Shown here: in pieces, positions 1 through 11,929 of the stretch
How the letters are laid out: every line of letters starts with the position of its first letter
Numbering within the stretch: the first letter of the stretch is position 1
NCBI GenBank assembly: GCA_964036045.1
Contig: OZ038385.1
Span: 1,922,001 to 1,986,000, forward strand
Direction: 5' to 3'
Origin: Eutreptiella sp. 'Long Island Sound 2002'
Taxonomy: Eukaryota; Euglenozoa; Euglenophyceae; Eutreptiales; Eutreptiaceae
Length of the DNA stretch: 64,000 bases
Position numbers and translations under genes: made by a program
The notes under the pieces: generated by a model
Told to the model about the DNA's origin: nothing
Databases searched by the model: none
The model's input: the letters and a program-made list of their open reading frames with translations, nothing else

Positions 1-260
1 CGGAAACAATATGAAAATAAAACCCTGTTGATTCCTGATGTTCCGATATACAAATCTCCGCTGGCGGTGCATCGGTTGCCGATGCGGGGCTTTACGGCAC
101 GGAACACGCTCCCGCCGGGCTCGCATCGGGCGTCAGCGGGCGCCTTCCGTACATGGGGTTAGTGGACCGGAGACCGGTCTTCCTTTCCGTACATGGGGTT
201 AGTGGACCGGAGGCCGGTTGTATGCTTTACCCTAGCCATGGGGTTCTGGGTACCGCTTCA
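1..260 (-). repeat. 3' LTR fragment of LTR-A copy 1, U3 end divergent
   Basis: Positions 1-67 match the corresponding part of the other LTR-A LTRs (for example 6,447-6,513). From about 68 to 240 the sequence is unrelated to them, and the terminal CTTCA (TGAAG on the element strand) is again shared. In element orientation this is the start of U3, so the two LTRs of this copy carry different U3 ends. Confidence 0.75.
145..222. repeat. 40-bp tandem duplication inside the divergent U3
   Basis: The stretch beginning TTCCGTACATGGGGTTAGTG at 145 recurs at 185 with one or two changes. No other LTR-A LTR in the window carries it. Confidence 0.85.
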
Positions 261-1301
261 CCAATACATGGGCCCCCACTCCTTCAAACCCCAATGCCTA
301 TGCCAGGCTGAGTCTCCTCGATGCCAATGCCTCCTACACTTCCGCAAAAGTGGGGCATCCCGGGAAGCGAAGACGTCCGTCTCGGGCGCTTCGGCTCCCA
401 GCGTCTGGATCATCCTGGCATACACCTGCGGCGCCATTCCATACTCCGTGAGCTGAACTCCGCGGTCTCCTCTGGACTTGGCACCCACAGCTTGCACCGC
501 TTGGACGATCCGATCCTCTTCCTCGGCATTCCATTTGGATGATCAGCATGCATAGTCCGTGGACAGCCATGTGAGGCATTCATCATCCTCCCGGACCAGC
601 GTTGCACGATGGGGAAGGGCTCCAATGGCGTTTGCCACCATGAAGTCATACCCCATGATCATATCCCAATCGGTAATGTCGGCCACATAGAAGTTCCCGG
701 ATAGAGTGCTTCTCTTCGCCTGATCAGGGCGGTTCAAGCGCTCATGCTCCCAGAATTCCATACTGATAGTGGCCTCATGGGTGCCACCACCCATAATCTC
801 TCCGTTGGCGACTCTCAGGCGGACCGGTCTCCGGCTGGGCTGCAGGAATTCCTCCTTGAACAACCCTCCCCGGACCAGGCTCACCTGGGCACCCGTATCC
901 ACCAACACATCCACCACCTTCTCCTCTCGTCCGCACCGTACTCGCACTTTTAAGTGCAACTGCCGCTCGTCGCCATGAGGTGTATGGACGACTCTCACGG
1001 CATGCAACTCTAGCACGTCCGGGTGCATCAGGACTTCAAGGGTATGGTCACGGATGGTGTAGATCTTGGGTTGGTCCTGCCCGTCCACGGGGCTCTCCGT
1101 GGTCGCTCCTTCCTTCTTGCCATGTCCCGTACCCACATGTACTTCCCTTGGCAGGGCGCTCCAGGGGTTGGGAGTGGCGAAACTCAGTGGTTTTGGCTCT
1201 TCCGGAGCCATCTTCGGCACCCGATGTGCATTCGCTTTCTCTGGGATTCCACTGATTTTCGGAGGAGAGACCTCCGAGGTCCCACTCCCGTGGGGGCTCC
1301 C
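261..1301 (-). pseudogene. LTR-A copy 1 protease and start of the MTase-like segment (truncated pol)
   Basis: This would encode the aspartic protease that matures Gag-Pol. The open stretch 543-1,220 contains VDTGAQVSLV, the DTG active-site motif, followed by the retropepsin-like region up to the ITDWDMIMGYDFM motif. An in-frame TGA at 543-545 replaces a Gly codon of the full copy. Reading then continues through the TDVFAS segment to 261, where the deletion joins it to the LTR. The first bases of the LTR (TGA) supply the stop directly after MYW. It lies in the same frame as gag, behind the gag UAG at 1,302. It is clearly homologous to residues 1-320 of the pol of the full copy. Confidence 0.85.
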
Positions 1302-1304
1302 CTA
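1263..1304 (-). promoter_or_regulatory. UAG readthrough site between gag and pol, copy 1
   Basis: The gag stop UAG (1,302-1,304) is followed in frame by the protease region. The element strand can pair AGGGGAG (1,297-1,303) with CTCTCCT (1,263-1,269), seven pairs including one G-U. Inside lies a smaller GACC/GGTC hairpin. Copy 2 has the same arrangement. Readthrough is inferred; no alternative frameshift site is needed. Confidence 0.6.
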
Positions 1305-4101
1305 GACTTGGCTTCCCGCAGCCCCTTCCGGCTGCGATCCGCCAGGACTTTGTCCACCACGTTGCTGGGCTTTGAGTTCCTCCAACGTCCTCAACATGTC
1401 CTCAGCAACCTCCTCGATCGACCTCACTCGTCGGTCTTGGCCAGGTCCACCACCATAGCCTCTTCCTCCGCCTTTTCCTTGGCCTTTGCCTTGGCCTTTT
1501 CCCCCGTCTCCGCCTTTCGCCTTCCAATCGGAAATCCGCTGCTCCTTGGGCTTCTTCTCGGGGTGGGCGGCGAAGTAGGCCTTCTTGTCCGCCTTATACA
1601 CCTTGCACTGACGGTGGTCGTGTGCATGGTTGTTTCCCTTGCCATAACAGACCCAGCACCCGTCGTGCTGAGACCTGTACTCTCGGAACGAGAGCAGTGG
1701 GTTCCCGATCCTCCTTGGCTCTTTGCCCTTCTTGGGTCCCACCTGGCTCCATCTGGACCGATCCTGCCCATGGTTCCTCACGTTGTGCGCCACAAACGCG
1801 AAGAAATGGGCCTCCTCGTGATCCTCCCGGGACGAGTGGTCTTGGCCACTTCCACTACCATCCTCCGCGGAGTTGGCCGTGTCCTCCTGGATCTCCTGAT
1901 TATGGCTGTCTTCTCGGTGGCCTCGTTGTCCATGACCATGTCGATCCTGCACGTGGGCCTCGTTCTTCGCATTGAGCTTCAACTCCACCGTGATGTACTT
2001 CACGATCTCGTCAAGGCTCATGCGGGCGAAGATGACTTGCATCCTCAGCGGCTCCCCGCGCCTCCACTCCACGTTGTTGAGGCGCAGCAACCTTTGCCCC
2101 ATGGAGTCTCCAAACACCTCCACGTACACGGCGTTCTTCAGTCCCAACATCCGGTTGGGTTGGCCCAGGTTCCTCCTGAAGAACTCCATGATACCCGCAT
2201 GGGTATCCTCTGCCGCCATAATCCTCACCGCCACGCGCTTCTTCGCCCTCTTCTTCTCCTCGTCCTCCACTCTCCTCTTCCAGTTGCCGGGGAGGACGTC
2301 CTTCAGCAAGTGGCGGATCTCACTGGCCTCGTTCCAGTCTTCCACCAACTTGAGGCATCTGCGGTACTTCCGCAGATACCGGTTCCACTCCCGGACCCGC
2401 AACTCACCGCGGTCCAGCGGCAGTGAAATGGACCACAAGTCCTCCAGCTTCTGATTCGGAGCGTCCACCCGCTCGTCATCCTCCAACCACTGGAGGCAGG
2501 ACTGCTCCGTCCTGATCAGTCCTTCCCGGATCTGATATCGCAGCTCCTCCTTCAGGTCCTGCGCCAGGCGGTGTGGGAATGTCCGGCATACCCACTTATC
2601 CCGCGGCGCTCCCCGCATCTCGCCGACGACCTCCTCGGCAAAGTCCTCCCAATCCAGGATGAAGTCATCCAGGTTGGAGGGGTTGCCATAGTAGTAGGGG
2701 ATTTTGATTCCCCTGAGGTCGTCAATCCTGATGGCGTCTCCGACGTCTCCAGCCACCACTCCACCGAGACGGATACCACCTGTAGCCGGGGGGTGTGAGT
2801 ACACTCCCCGTACATCCCTCTCCTCCATGGAGTGCGGTCCAGTTGGGCTTGAACCCATGGGGTTTGGAATGCGGGAAGGATTTGCTCCATCGGCCGTCCA
2901 TATCCCCGTATTGGGGTCCTTCGCCCACAGGTTGCCGCCTGGATGACCTCGACCATGTCCGTCGGCGCTTCCCATGGTTCGCCCCTGCATGGTCTGGCTC
3001 TCGATCTTCTCTTCCGCATAAACGACCATATTCGTCGTGATCGGTACATCCTGGGCGGCATGGGACATCTGTACCGTCAGGCTCCCCGGGTCCGTCGTTA
3101 CGTGCCCTTCCCGCATGGACCCAGCCGGTGCCGTGTGTTCCCCGAAGAATGTTGAATTCGCTGAACATGGGGACAAACGGCAGCGCAACCGGGTCAACAC
3201 GCAGAGGCGCGTATGGTGCCTCTGCAGGGCCGCCCATGGGTTTCTCCATGGCGCTCCTGAGGGTCTTAACCCGCTCCACCAGCTCTACCGCGGCCGGCTT
3301 TGCCGGGAGCTCCGGACCCGAGGCGAGGGGCTGTCGCTCCTCTAGCCTTTTCAGGCGTCCCGACATGTCCTCCACTAAGTGGAGGAGGCTGTCCACCACT
3401 TGCTGCTGCTTCTGCAGGGCCAGCTCCAGATTCTCCCGGTACCGGGCCTGATCCGCTCGCAGCTCCTCCATGTGGTTCTCCGCGGCTGACTGGTCGTCCA
3501 GGATCCCCGCGACGTCCTCCTCTAGACCGTCCTTGGCGTTGTCCAGGCGGTCAAGGCGATGCACGATGGCGTCCATCCCCATCTTCGGGTACTTGCCCAT
3601 GAGGAAGGACACGTGCTCGCAGTGGCACCCAGCGTGCTTTCCGCCGGATTCAGCGCATCCCGCGGTTCCCGGCACCTCAGACTCATCACCCATGGGCGTA
3701 TCGCCTATGGCGTCCGTCTCTGGTCCCGTGTGCCGGGGCACAGGTGCCGTCCGGGCCCTGGCCGGCCTCTCCAAGCCCTCGGCGTCGTGCTGCAGGGCGG
3801 GCTCGGGGGCTGTATGCGCCCTGGCGATCGGCGCAGACATCTCCGACTCCGAAGGTGGCTCGTAGGCTGTCCGATAGCCCTCGAAGTGCCCCTCGGATTC
3901 CCACAGCCTGACCGGGCTGGGGTCCGTGTCCATAGCCCCGGCGTCCCTTGCCGCGAACTTGGGTGACCCGCGCTTCCGGTAGCGCCGGGCCCGTCCTCCA
4001 CTGCTGCCTGAATGGCAGGCCTCATCCGAGTCCTCCGCGGCGGAGCGGAGGTTGCATGCCTTTCGGCAGCGACGCTCACACATGCAGACCAGGTCCTCCA
4101 T
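1302..4101 (-). pseudogene. gag: LTR-A copy 1 gag (single frameshift)
   Basis: Structural Gag protein of the retrotransposon. The likely start is the ATG at 4,101 (MEDLVCMCERRCRK), because the longer open frame upstream runs into PBS and LTR. In order it has a Cys-rich N-terminus, a second Cys/His cluster (CHCEHVSF), a coiled-coil-like Glu/Leu-rich stretch and a capsid region starting near IKIPYYYGNPSNLDDF that resembles Retrotrans_gag. A degenerate zinc knuckle (CWVCYGKGNNHAHDHRQC) and a Gly/Lys-rich tail follow. A one-base insertion near 3,140-3,160 shifts the frame compared with copy 2; the rest is open. It ends at UAG 1,302-1,304, after which pol continues in the same frame. Confidence 0.85.
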
Positions 4102-4309
4102 GTCACGTCCTCCTCTTCCCGAATGTTGTACTTCTCTTCGGGCTTCAACTTCCGGAGTTCGCCATGCTCTTGAACGTCTCGGTTCTTCTATGGCTCCAAT
4201 CTCCGGCGTGGTCTCCACCGAGTCAACAATACACACCCGGGGCGTACTTGGGCAGGGCTCATAAGGGCCCAAGTCCCCGGGTCGGCGGTTGATAGGGGCA
4301 GCAGGTAAG

Positions 4310-4321
4310 CCTCTGCTACCA
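4310..4321 (-). promoter_or_regulatory. Primer binding site (tRNA-iMet type), copy 1
   Basis: Directly next to the LTR, the element strand reads TGGTAGCAGAGG, complementary to the 12-nt 3' end CCTCTGCTACCA of animal-type initiator tRNA-Met. It is identical in copy 2. Confidence 0.85.
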
Positions 4322-6687
4322 TAAAGAAGGTCCCTACCAGGACCGGCCCCCGCTGTGCCCCTTCCGCCTGTCACCCCCGCTGACTTGCTCCGGATCAACG
4401 ATTGCATTTCTCAAAATCCTCAAAATCCAGGGTCCAAATCCAAAAATATAGAAAATGTAATCCTCCTTCAACCCTGAACAGCAACCAGATCCCACAAGTA
4501 TAGCAATAACCCAATTCACAATCCAAATCAGGCTGCGGGCTTCCGTTCAGCACATCGATAGTCTCACGATGGCGGGCATGTACAAGAATTGCACCACAGA
4601 GGAAAGCCCTGAAATTGGCATATGAACACAAATAAAGCAAAGTTGGGGAAAAGATGGAAGCGTACACATTCAAAGCCATAGACCCCTCATTCCCTGGACT
4701 CAAGACCTTCCCTTGACTCACCAACATGATGCCCTGAACCCAATCAAATAAGATGGCTAAATGCCATGTGTCACAAGTCACTACATAAACCCCAAAAATG
4801 TGTTCACCCCCAATCCTATATATCCTAGCCCAATTGGGGAGGTGACGTGTCATGGCCTAGAGTGGCACTCAGGACCATGCCCTACCCTGACATAACCTTG
4901 GTTGGACTTGGAGTCGATTGGGCTTGGAGATATGCCCCATGAGTTTGAACTCATAACATGCCAAAAAACTGCCAATTCACACCATATTGGCCATAGGTCA
5001 AATATATGCTCAAAATTGAAGTTACCACTTATCCGAAGGCTCAAAGCATGCATGGAATCGAAGTCTAGTATTCATGGAGGATATAGACCAAAGCTTAATG
5101 CCCATGTACATCCCCACTTTACCCTCGAAACCCCTTCAGATATGGGCGCCACGCACTGCCCAAGTCAGCCCATGATCTTGAGACCAATTCTTGTAATCCT
5201 TCGTGCGCCAAGCCAAACGGAGTACGCAATCCGGCATATGGTGGTGTTCAACTCCAAAGCATATGCCAACATATGAACAACATACCATGGTTCGACTCCC
5301 CATATGCTTCTTGCTGATTGCCGACCAGGTAAGTACACAAAATGCAAAAATGAGCAAAAATTGAGGTCAAAAACATGAAAATATGACCAAATACAAATTT
5401 GTCATGATAGTATATCTCTATGCTCACCCATGATATCGGCTCATGGTTCAATACACAGATGATTGGAACCATTTGCAAACAATTCCCCCACTTGGATCCC
5501 CAATTGGGCGCATGGAGATACCTTCACCACTCGTATCTACATGCCCCATGAAAATGGGAGTACACTCATGGATCTCCTTGCCAAACATACCATGAGCAAT
5601 ACATATGCGGTAGACTTAGTCTAGCGCTTTGAATTCCACAATTGGGACATGGGCAAAGCCCTTGTCGCGTGTGGTTCCGCATCTCCCCGGCCACACGAAG
5701 ATATATAACATGGGCGTGAGCATATCAAGACATAAACCATGCATATAACAAATACCCTCAAAAGTGGCTCCCACCACGATATGCCATGCCCCTCCATGGA
5801 CATAACTTCACGTTAAAAATACGTGGGAACCCAAGGAAAATATCTATGCAACCCCAACACTAATGCAGTACACTCGAAAGTCGCATTAAAGTATTCGGTT
5901 GCACGGTCCAAGAGTTATGTATCACTTTATACCATCTTGACCATTATCCCTTGCTACACCGGGCATGTGTACACACCAAAGGCGTTTGAAGTTTTCTTAA
6001 TTGAGTTGAGACTAAGGCGCTTGCAACCCAACCTTCCTTACTCTCCTTCCTCACACTCGCGCGTAGATATGGCCCTTCAAAGTGGTCCCACGATTCACTT
6101 TTGTTTCCCTCATATCTCCAAGTCAAATGGGTGGCAAGTATAAGGGAAACCTGATTCGGACATAGGGAAAAGCGTATGACCACTCGAAGAAGACCAAATC
6201 AAGTGCGACGATGTCGAAGTCGAAAATCCGATTTCCACATCGCGAAAAATTCAGATTAAAATTCCGAGTGCTTATTTAGAGAATTGCGGAAGCAACGAAC
6301 CCTTTGCTGATGAAATCCGACCCTTCAACGGAATATCCGCCAAAATATCTGGAAATAACAGTTAACCAATCAGTTAACGCAAAATCGCGAGCCAACTGAC
6401 GGTCGCCGATACATTGACCATCAGAACGAAAGGCTGAAAAATTACGGAAACATTATGATAAGAAAACCCTGTTGATTCCTGATATTCCGACATATAAATC
6501 TCCGCTGGCGGGGCCTCGGTACTGAATATGGCCGCTCATAGCCGGAATGGCCAAACCTATCACACTATCACATCGGGTTAGGTCAGGTGGATGGGAGAGT
6601 ATGATATCAGCCAATGGCGGCTTGCCGGCACATAGATACACACCCCAAGTGACCCCAAGATGGCCACGGGGGTCCGAACCGGCTTCA
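4322..6687 (-). repeat. 5' LTR of LTR-A copy 1
   Basis: About 2,366 bp, running on the plus strand from TAAAGAAGG to CGGCTTCA, so TG...TA on the element strand. It is homologous over its length to 20,704-23,062 and 31,542-33,898. Short open frames inside it (for example near 4,395-4,853) are shared by all copies only because the LTR is, and look non-coding. The next four bases, CAGG at 6,688, would be the target duplication, but the partner lies outside the window. Confidence 0.9.
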
Positions 6688-9114
6688 CAGGAGAGCGTGA
6701 TGGATAAAGTGACTGATGCCCTGTCTGACTGCATCCCAGCCCCATCGTCCAAGCCCAATCCATTTACCCCATCTGATTGGAATGTCACCTCCTGTCCAGT
6801 TTGATACCCCTACTGTACCCCCCCCCCCCCCACTGCACAGCACCCCCTGCCTCTGACTTCCCCCCCTGATATACACCACCTTGTCTCTCTGCAGGGTTCA
6901 ACACAGAGCCGTGAACGAAGAGAAGGCAATCTCCACAGCATGCCCCTCTCTTAAACTAACATATGGCATGCGTGCGTTGCCATCAGGGCACCACAGGAAC
7001 GTCAGCACAGGCACTGTCATCATCAACATCACTGTGTTTACTGTTCTCAGTCTCTTGCCTTGCCCACCACTGCATGATGCCCTCATCATCCTGGTGCTGG
7101 TTTTTGGTGGAGAAAAAAAAATCCCATACTCCCCCTTTTGCCCCATGCACCGACCCCCCCCCCCCTCTACAGGTCCCTGCGACAGCCCCATGGATCATGA
7201 GCGAACAGCCACTGCAGCTCACCCCGAGGTGATACGGGGCAGAGCAATATAAGGGTCACAGACCAAAGGGAGAGCACTCCCCCCCCCCCCTACGCCCGCA
7301 CCACTGCATGGATCCGCTGTATGTCCACACCCTGCCCGATCTCCCACCCTCCTCCACCATTACCCTCCTCATTCTCTGGGACTCACAGCACTGGCCACTG
7401 CCCGAATGCATGGTACCCCCACTGGCTGTCTTGGCCTCAGGGCCCACAGCACGGGGCGATCACCCGCATTATGCCACCTTGTTTAATTACATCTATCTCA
7501 GCATGTACCTCCTCCGCAAGGCCCCCCCATACACTGACCCCTGACCCTCGGGGATGTGGGTGAATAGCTGTATGATGGCCTGGCCCTTTCCTGATTGGAA
7601 CTTTGCACAAAGGACTCAAGGCATGTGTTTAAATTTAAAAAAAAGAGTTAGATAAAGGCAACTATGAACAATAGACTACAGCAATTAACATACATTGCAA
7701 CTCAGGATGAAATATTTTACATGTTTGAGAAAACGTAATTGAAAAACTGCCCCAAGTGCTCACTCTCATCCATAGTGCCATCTTGGGATGTGCACTCTTT
7801 GTTTTTGGGTCCCATAGGTGCTGAGGTGCCATGGCTTGTGGTGCTGAGGTCACTGCCATGTCACATGGGATATTCCTACTTAGCTAGGCTGGCTGCGTAT
7901 TGAACCCAGGACCTCTCAAAAAGAGATGCCCCAGCCCCTTAGGGTGCATACCAGTAGGATAGCTAAGAATTCATGAGAAAACATAGATAAATTCATAGGC
8001 TCTGCCCTCAGTATATCAGTGCCTCAGTCACCCAGGAAAAGATGTTTCAGTGCATGTAGCTTGGGGATTAAGGGGTCCACACAACATCCGGATTCGGTGT
8101 TTGGTTCCATAGGTCAAAATGTGTTATCACTCATTTTGGTTAGGCCAATACTAAGATAAAAATGCAAGAGTGCTTAGAGCACCTCTAATGCAACTAAAGT
8201 ATACCCTAAAGCATTGGAAAGGCACTTTTTCTTACTCCGCCCTTGTGCTGTGGTGGCCACCACTGTCGCATTTTCAGGAAAAAGGGATTTTTTTCTTGGC
8301 CTTTCCTTGGTTTCCACACCTACTTTAAAGTACCTATAGCTTCCCTAACACTGGAAAAGAGCGCTTTACCATGGTCAGCGACTCTTGCTGCTTTGTTAAT
8401 GATAATTTCCAACAGAAAGATCAGCGCTCTTGGCGCTGCAGGGGTTCCTGTGGCTTGGTGAGGTTAGAATAGGGCATGCCAAGACCATATGCATTTGCAT
8501 CCCTCCCTCCAAGGTGCAGCCTAACACCACCCAACACCAGACTCCCATAGGACGCTCGACCCAAGTCTCATGGAACCTGATGGAGACACCTGTCCGGGTA
8601 CTGGGGCGAGGGTGCGCTGTTTTAATTGGAATTGCCCCTTGGAGGGGTCTTGATTCTGGTTCAGTCTCCTGCTGCTGCTGTTCAGCCCGAACAGCGGCCT
8701 ACTCAGCGAGGCTTTGCGGGGATATCTGTACAACAGAGGAATGGGAGGATGACGGACGAATCCACGCAAACGCGAAGCGACAACACGTAAATCCGTCAAA
8801 TGACGGCCTACAATTTTTCTGAAAGCACATACCTGAACAGAATCCAATTGTGCATCAGATGCACATTTTTATACAATTTGTAGTCATCTCTTTGTTTTTT
8901 TAATCAAGAAATTCTTACGCAGAAAATGGGGGCGCGCAGGAGCGGGTCCTAGCGAAGCGCCGGAAAATAAAGATTTAATAAGATTATAAATATATGTTAC
9001 GTAGAATGACGAAAATGACGAAACATACATAAATAGACAAACATAAAGATTACACCCACATTGACAGAAAGAATTCAAGATTCAAGAATTCGAAAATCAA
9101 CAGAAGGACTCAAT
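6688..9114. other. Gene-less spacer with poly-C tracts
   Basis: No open frame here looks coding. Pure C runs of 10 or more occur near 6,819, 7,148 and 7,277. Pyrimidine-rich stretches ending in CAG or TACAG (near 6,895 and 7,172) look like splice acceptors, but I see no matching coding exon. 7,630-8,470 is AT-richer and holds a tRNA-like head. This may be host intergenic or intronic DNA. Confidence 0.5.
7891..7952 (-). repeat. tRNA-derived SINE-like head
   Basis: On the minus strand an A-box-like TGCACCCTAAGGGGC is followed 42 nt later by a B-box-like GGTTCAATAC, close to tRNA spacing. Between them ATCTC/GAGGT can form a five-pair anticodon-type stem with loop TTTTTGA, which would read Lys(TTT). 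No acceptor stem pairs, so it is not a working tRNA gene. It shares GTCCTGGGTTC with the head at 53,311-53,383. Confidence 0.45.
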
Positions 9115-10486
9115 GAATCAGGTATAAACCACAGGTGTGCTCCTCTCGTATGCAGCATGCACATTGCTCGTCTCGTGTCCCCGTGAACGTGCTTGGTAGC
9201 AGCGCTAACAAACGATAGAGGGATAGATTAGTAAGGATGCAGATGATTAGGGGTAAGTCCAGGGTGATTAGACATACACGCATATGCATAGCGTCGTTTC
9301 TCGCTTGTGTCTCGCTTTTCCCTCACGTTGCTTCACTCTCCAGCGGTGAGTAAGGTAGGTAAGCCCCGGTGGGGCCACCCCCTGGTGGAGTTCGTGATTG
9401 TGGATAAGATTAGGAGGAAAAACAGTGATTGACACAGGTTGATAGTAGACTCGTGCATGCTCCTGCATTCACATACGCATTGGAGGGTAGGCCACGCGTG
9501 GTGCGCTCGGTACAACCCTTGTTTAGGTTACGCAGGGGCTCCACCCCACATTCTATAAGAGAACGGGTGGAGTTCCTTAAGCTTGCTTGCTTGTACTGAG
9601 GTTTGAGGACAGCGTAGTATAGGGCTACCTGAGAAGCGTATAATACGTGGAGGTAGTCTTGGTTCCTCAGCCGCAAACCTCAGCCATTTGCCTTTGCTTT
9701 ACAGGTGGGAAGGTCAGGGTGAATTGGTGCAGTCTCAAGCCGTCCTAGAATATGCGGCGCTGATCACACAAACAACAAGCTGCGACTCAGCCAGGAGTGG
9801 CAAGCGCAGTCCGACATCCTCAACATTCACGCTGTGCACGCCAGAAGAGCACCCCTTCCCTCCAAGTCCTAGGAGGGAAACGCGTTGTGCCGTCCCTGTT
9901 AGGCCACAGAGGCTTAGTAGTTCTGTGTTTTCTTGCAATCTCACAGGTGAGCCGCTAGGGCTCGTGTCTTCTTCTTCAATGCCACCCAGTAGAGTGTGTG
10001 TGTAGGAGTGGTAGTCCTGAGTGGGGGCTTGAGCCAGTTTCAGACCTGCTCGCCGACCAGGATGGTGCCACTGTAGGGTGTGTAGGACCTGTAGTGCGTG
10101 TGTCACTGTCCGAGCTTTTTACTGCAATTTTAGCGGGGTTGGTGGGCAGTGGCAGTGGTTAGGGTAGATTTTGGCCATCGTAGCAAATAGGCGTTTGCAA
10201 GCCTTCATAGCTTTTGGCCATCCCTCCCTGTAGTAGGCAGATAGGTAGGGAAAACAATACCTGGATTAGTACGCTGGGTATTCCCCCAAGGTTTTGCGCC
10301 AGCAGAGAAATTGGGCTCTTGGGGGAGGAGAGACCCAGGGGCGTACCCCGTGGCACCGGTGGGACATCCTCCAGGTTTAACAAGCGTGCAGACCTGGGTA
10401 TAATTAGGACACCATTTCTGCGGTCTGCTCTCAGGACCTTAGGGGTAGCACACTCACACTTACACTTAGGCAGGTAAGGGTAAGCT
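9115..10486 (-). repeat. 3' region (probably LTR) of LTR-B copy 1
   Basis: This non-coding stretch directly follows the integrase stop of LTR-B copy 1. It is homologous in patches to the region next to LTR-B copy 2 (53,811-57,673 without the inserted element). An example is GAGAAGCGTATAATACGTGG at 9,631-9,650 and 54,491-54,510. It is therefore the 3' LTR or 3' UTR. No second LTR of either copy is in the window, so exact termini cannot be set; the left end is approximate. Confidence 0.6.
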
Positions 10487-11929
10487 TCAGTCCCTAGCTT
10501 TACTCTTGGAGGCGAGCGTCTCAGCGAGCCTCAGCAACTCACCAAGGTTGTTCTGGGACGAGTAGTCTACCAGAACTGAGTTTAGGCGTCCCTCAGGTAG
10601 AAGAAACGCAGAGAAGGGCTCCCAGGTGGCCTCTTTGACTCCAAACCCTTCCCGGAGGGTGAGGGAGCGCCAACCCTGGCAATAGCGGTGGCGTAGGACA
10701 GACTTCACCAGGTAGAAGCCCTCCTTAGCCATCTCCTCGGCTTTCATGTCGGGGAGTTCCCCTTCAACTTTCATAGGGCTGGCAGCCCCTTGTAGGTCTA
10801 GGGCGGCGATTTCCTCGTTGTTCAGATCCCACTCCTTTCCACAGAGGCCTTCAGGATCATAGTAGCGCTTCAGGTTTTGAGCAGCGCACACCAGGGTCCC
10901 CCCTAGACGGGGAGAACACCGCACCGTTATACGGTGTCCATCCACGGATAGAATCTTGTAGGGCCCGAAGTATGGGTCATCGCTGGTAGAGCGTGGCCAG
11001 GCGGGTAGTCGACTGTGGTGCACCAGCACCAAGCCCCTTTCTTGGCAGGTGGCTGGTACCCGGTGCTTGTTCTTCTTGTTCCACTGACGCTCCCTCACTC
11101 TCTGAAGCATAGCCTTGGCCTTGTGCACCTTCGCTTGTTGCTCTTGGACCCACTCACCCACGGAAGAATGGGTGTCTTCTGGATAGGGAGCATGTAGGAA
11201 CGACACCGGGCGCCCTAGGAAGAGCTCATGGGGCGAGTAGCCAGTCGCCGAACTCTCTTGGGAGTTCATCATCAAGGATATGACGGGGAGTAGTATCACC
11301 CAGTCTCTGGTGTGTTCAGTTTTGCACCATATCCTTACATTCTCCTTGAGGACACAAATCTGTCGCTCACATAGCGGGTTGCTCGTGTGAGAGTAGGGGA
11401 TCCCCGTAGAAACCTGGATATTGAGAGATCTCAGGACCCTCTTGTACCAGCCGGTATCTGAGCGTACTCGTACGTCCTCATCGGAGTTGATCTCTTTGGG
11501 CGCCCCATAGACACAAAACCACTCCTCCAGGAGTATCTTGATAGTCTCCTCCCCGGTAATGTGCTTGGTACATGGGAACACCCTGGTAAACCTGGTCAAC
11601 CCACAGGTTACCACAACTGCAAACTCATAGCCCCCGAACTTCGGCATCTCCGTGCAGTCCACGTAGAGAACACTGTTAGCACAGTGAGGGATGGGCAGGG
11701 TCCAGTAGAGACCTCTGTCCCTAATATCCCCGAGTTTGCAGGACCTACACGGGCACTTGTCCACGATAGGCTGGTGGGTCTTCCGCAGTTGGTCATCAGT
11801 CCACGTAGTGTGGAACCACTGCTTGAATAGCCTCAGGATACGGTCAGCACTCACATGACCACTGGACTGATGGGTCCACTTCAGCAGAGCACGGACTCTG
11901 TCACTGGGTACCACAATGCGGTCCCCGTG
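10487..11929 (-). pseudogene. LTR-B copy 1 integrase with C-terminal chromodomain-like segment
   Basis: Integrase would insert element cDNA into the chromosome. The open frame 10,487-11,914 is collinear with the integrase of copy 2 (57,674-59,284). It shows the zinc-binding part (HQSSGHVSADR and CPCRSCKLG), the first catalytic Asp in YVDCTEMPKFGGYE, an NSDEDVRVRSD segment and SNPLCERQ with the catalytic Glu. A GPYKILSVDG strand region and a C-terminal chromodomain-like stretch (WRSLTLREGFGVKEATWEPF) follow. It ends at TGA 10,487. Upstream it is cut off from RNase H by an in-frame TGA at 11,930. Confidence 0.85.

Larger units (their letters stand above)
1..6687 (-). mobile_element. LTR-A copy 1: pol-deleted Ty3/gypsy element
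   Basis: A minus-strand LTR retrotransposon that keeps gag, protease and both LTR sides but lacks reverse transcriptase, RNase H and integrase. The 5' LTR is 4,322-6,687, the gag/protease region is 261-4,321, and the 3' LTR enters from the left edge (1-260). Compared with the full copy at 20,704-33,898, everything between the 3' LTR and position 27,483 of that copy is missing, about 4.4 kb. The join lies at 260/261, where the LTR end meets CCAATACATGGG. Such deletion derivatives are usually non-autonomous, packaging their RNA with enzymes from a full relative. The left terminus and its target duplication lie outside the window. Confidence 0.88.

Noticed and set aside
6880-7200. Host exons behind acceptor-like CAG sites.
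   Set aside because: The frames between them are short, differ in phase and show no domain; poly-C tracts make the pyrimidine signal uninformative.
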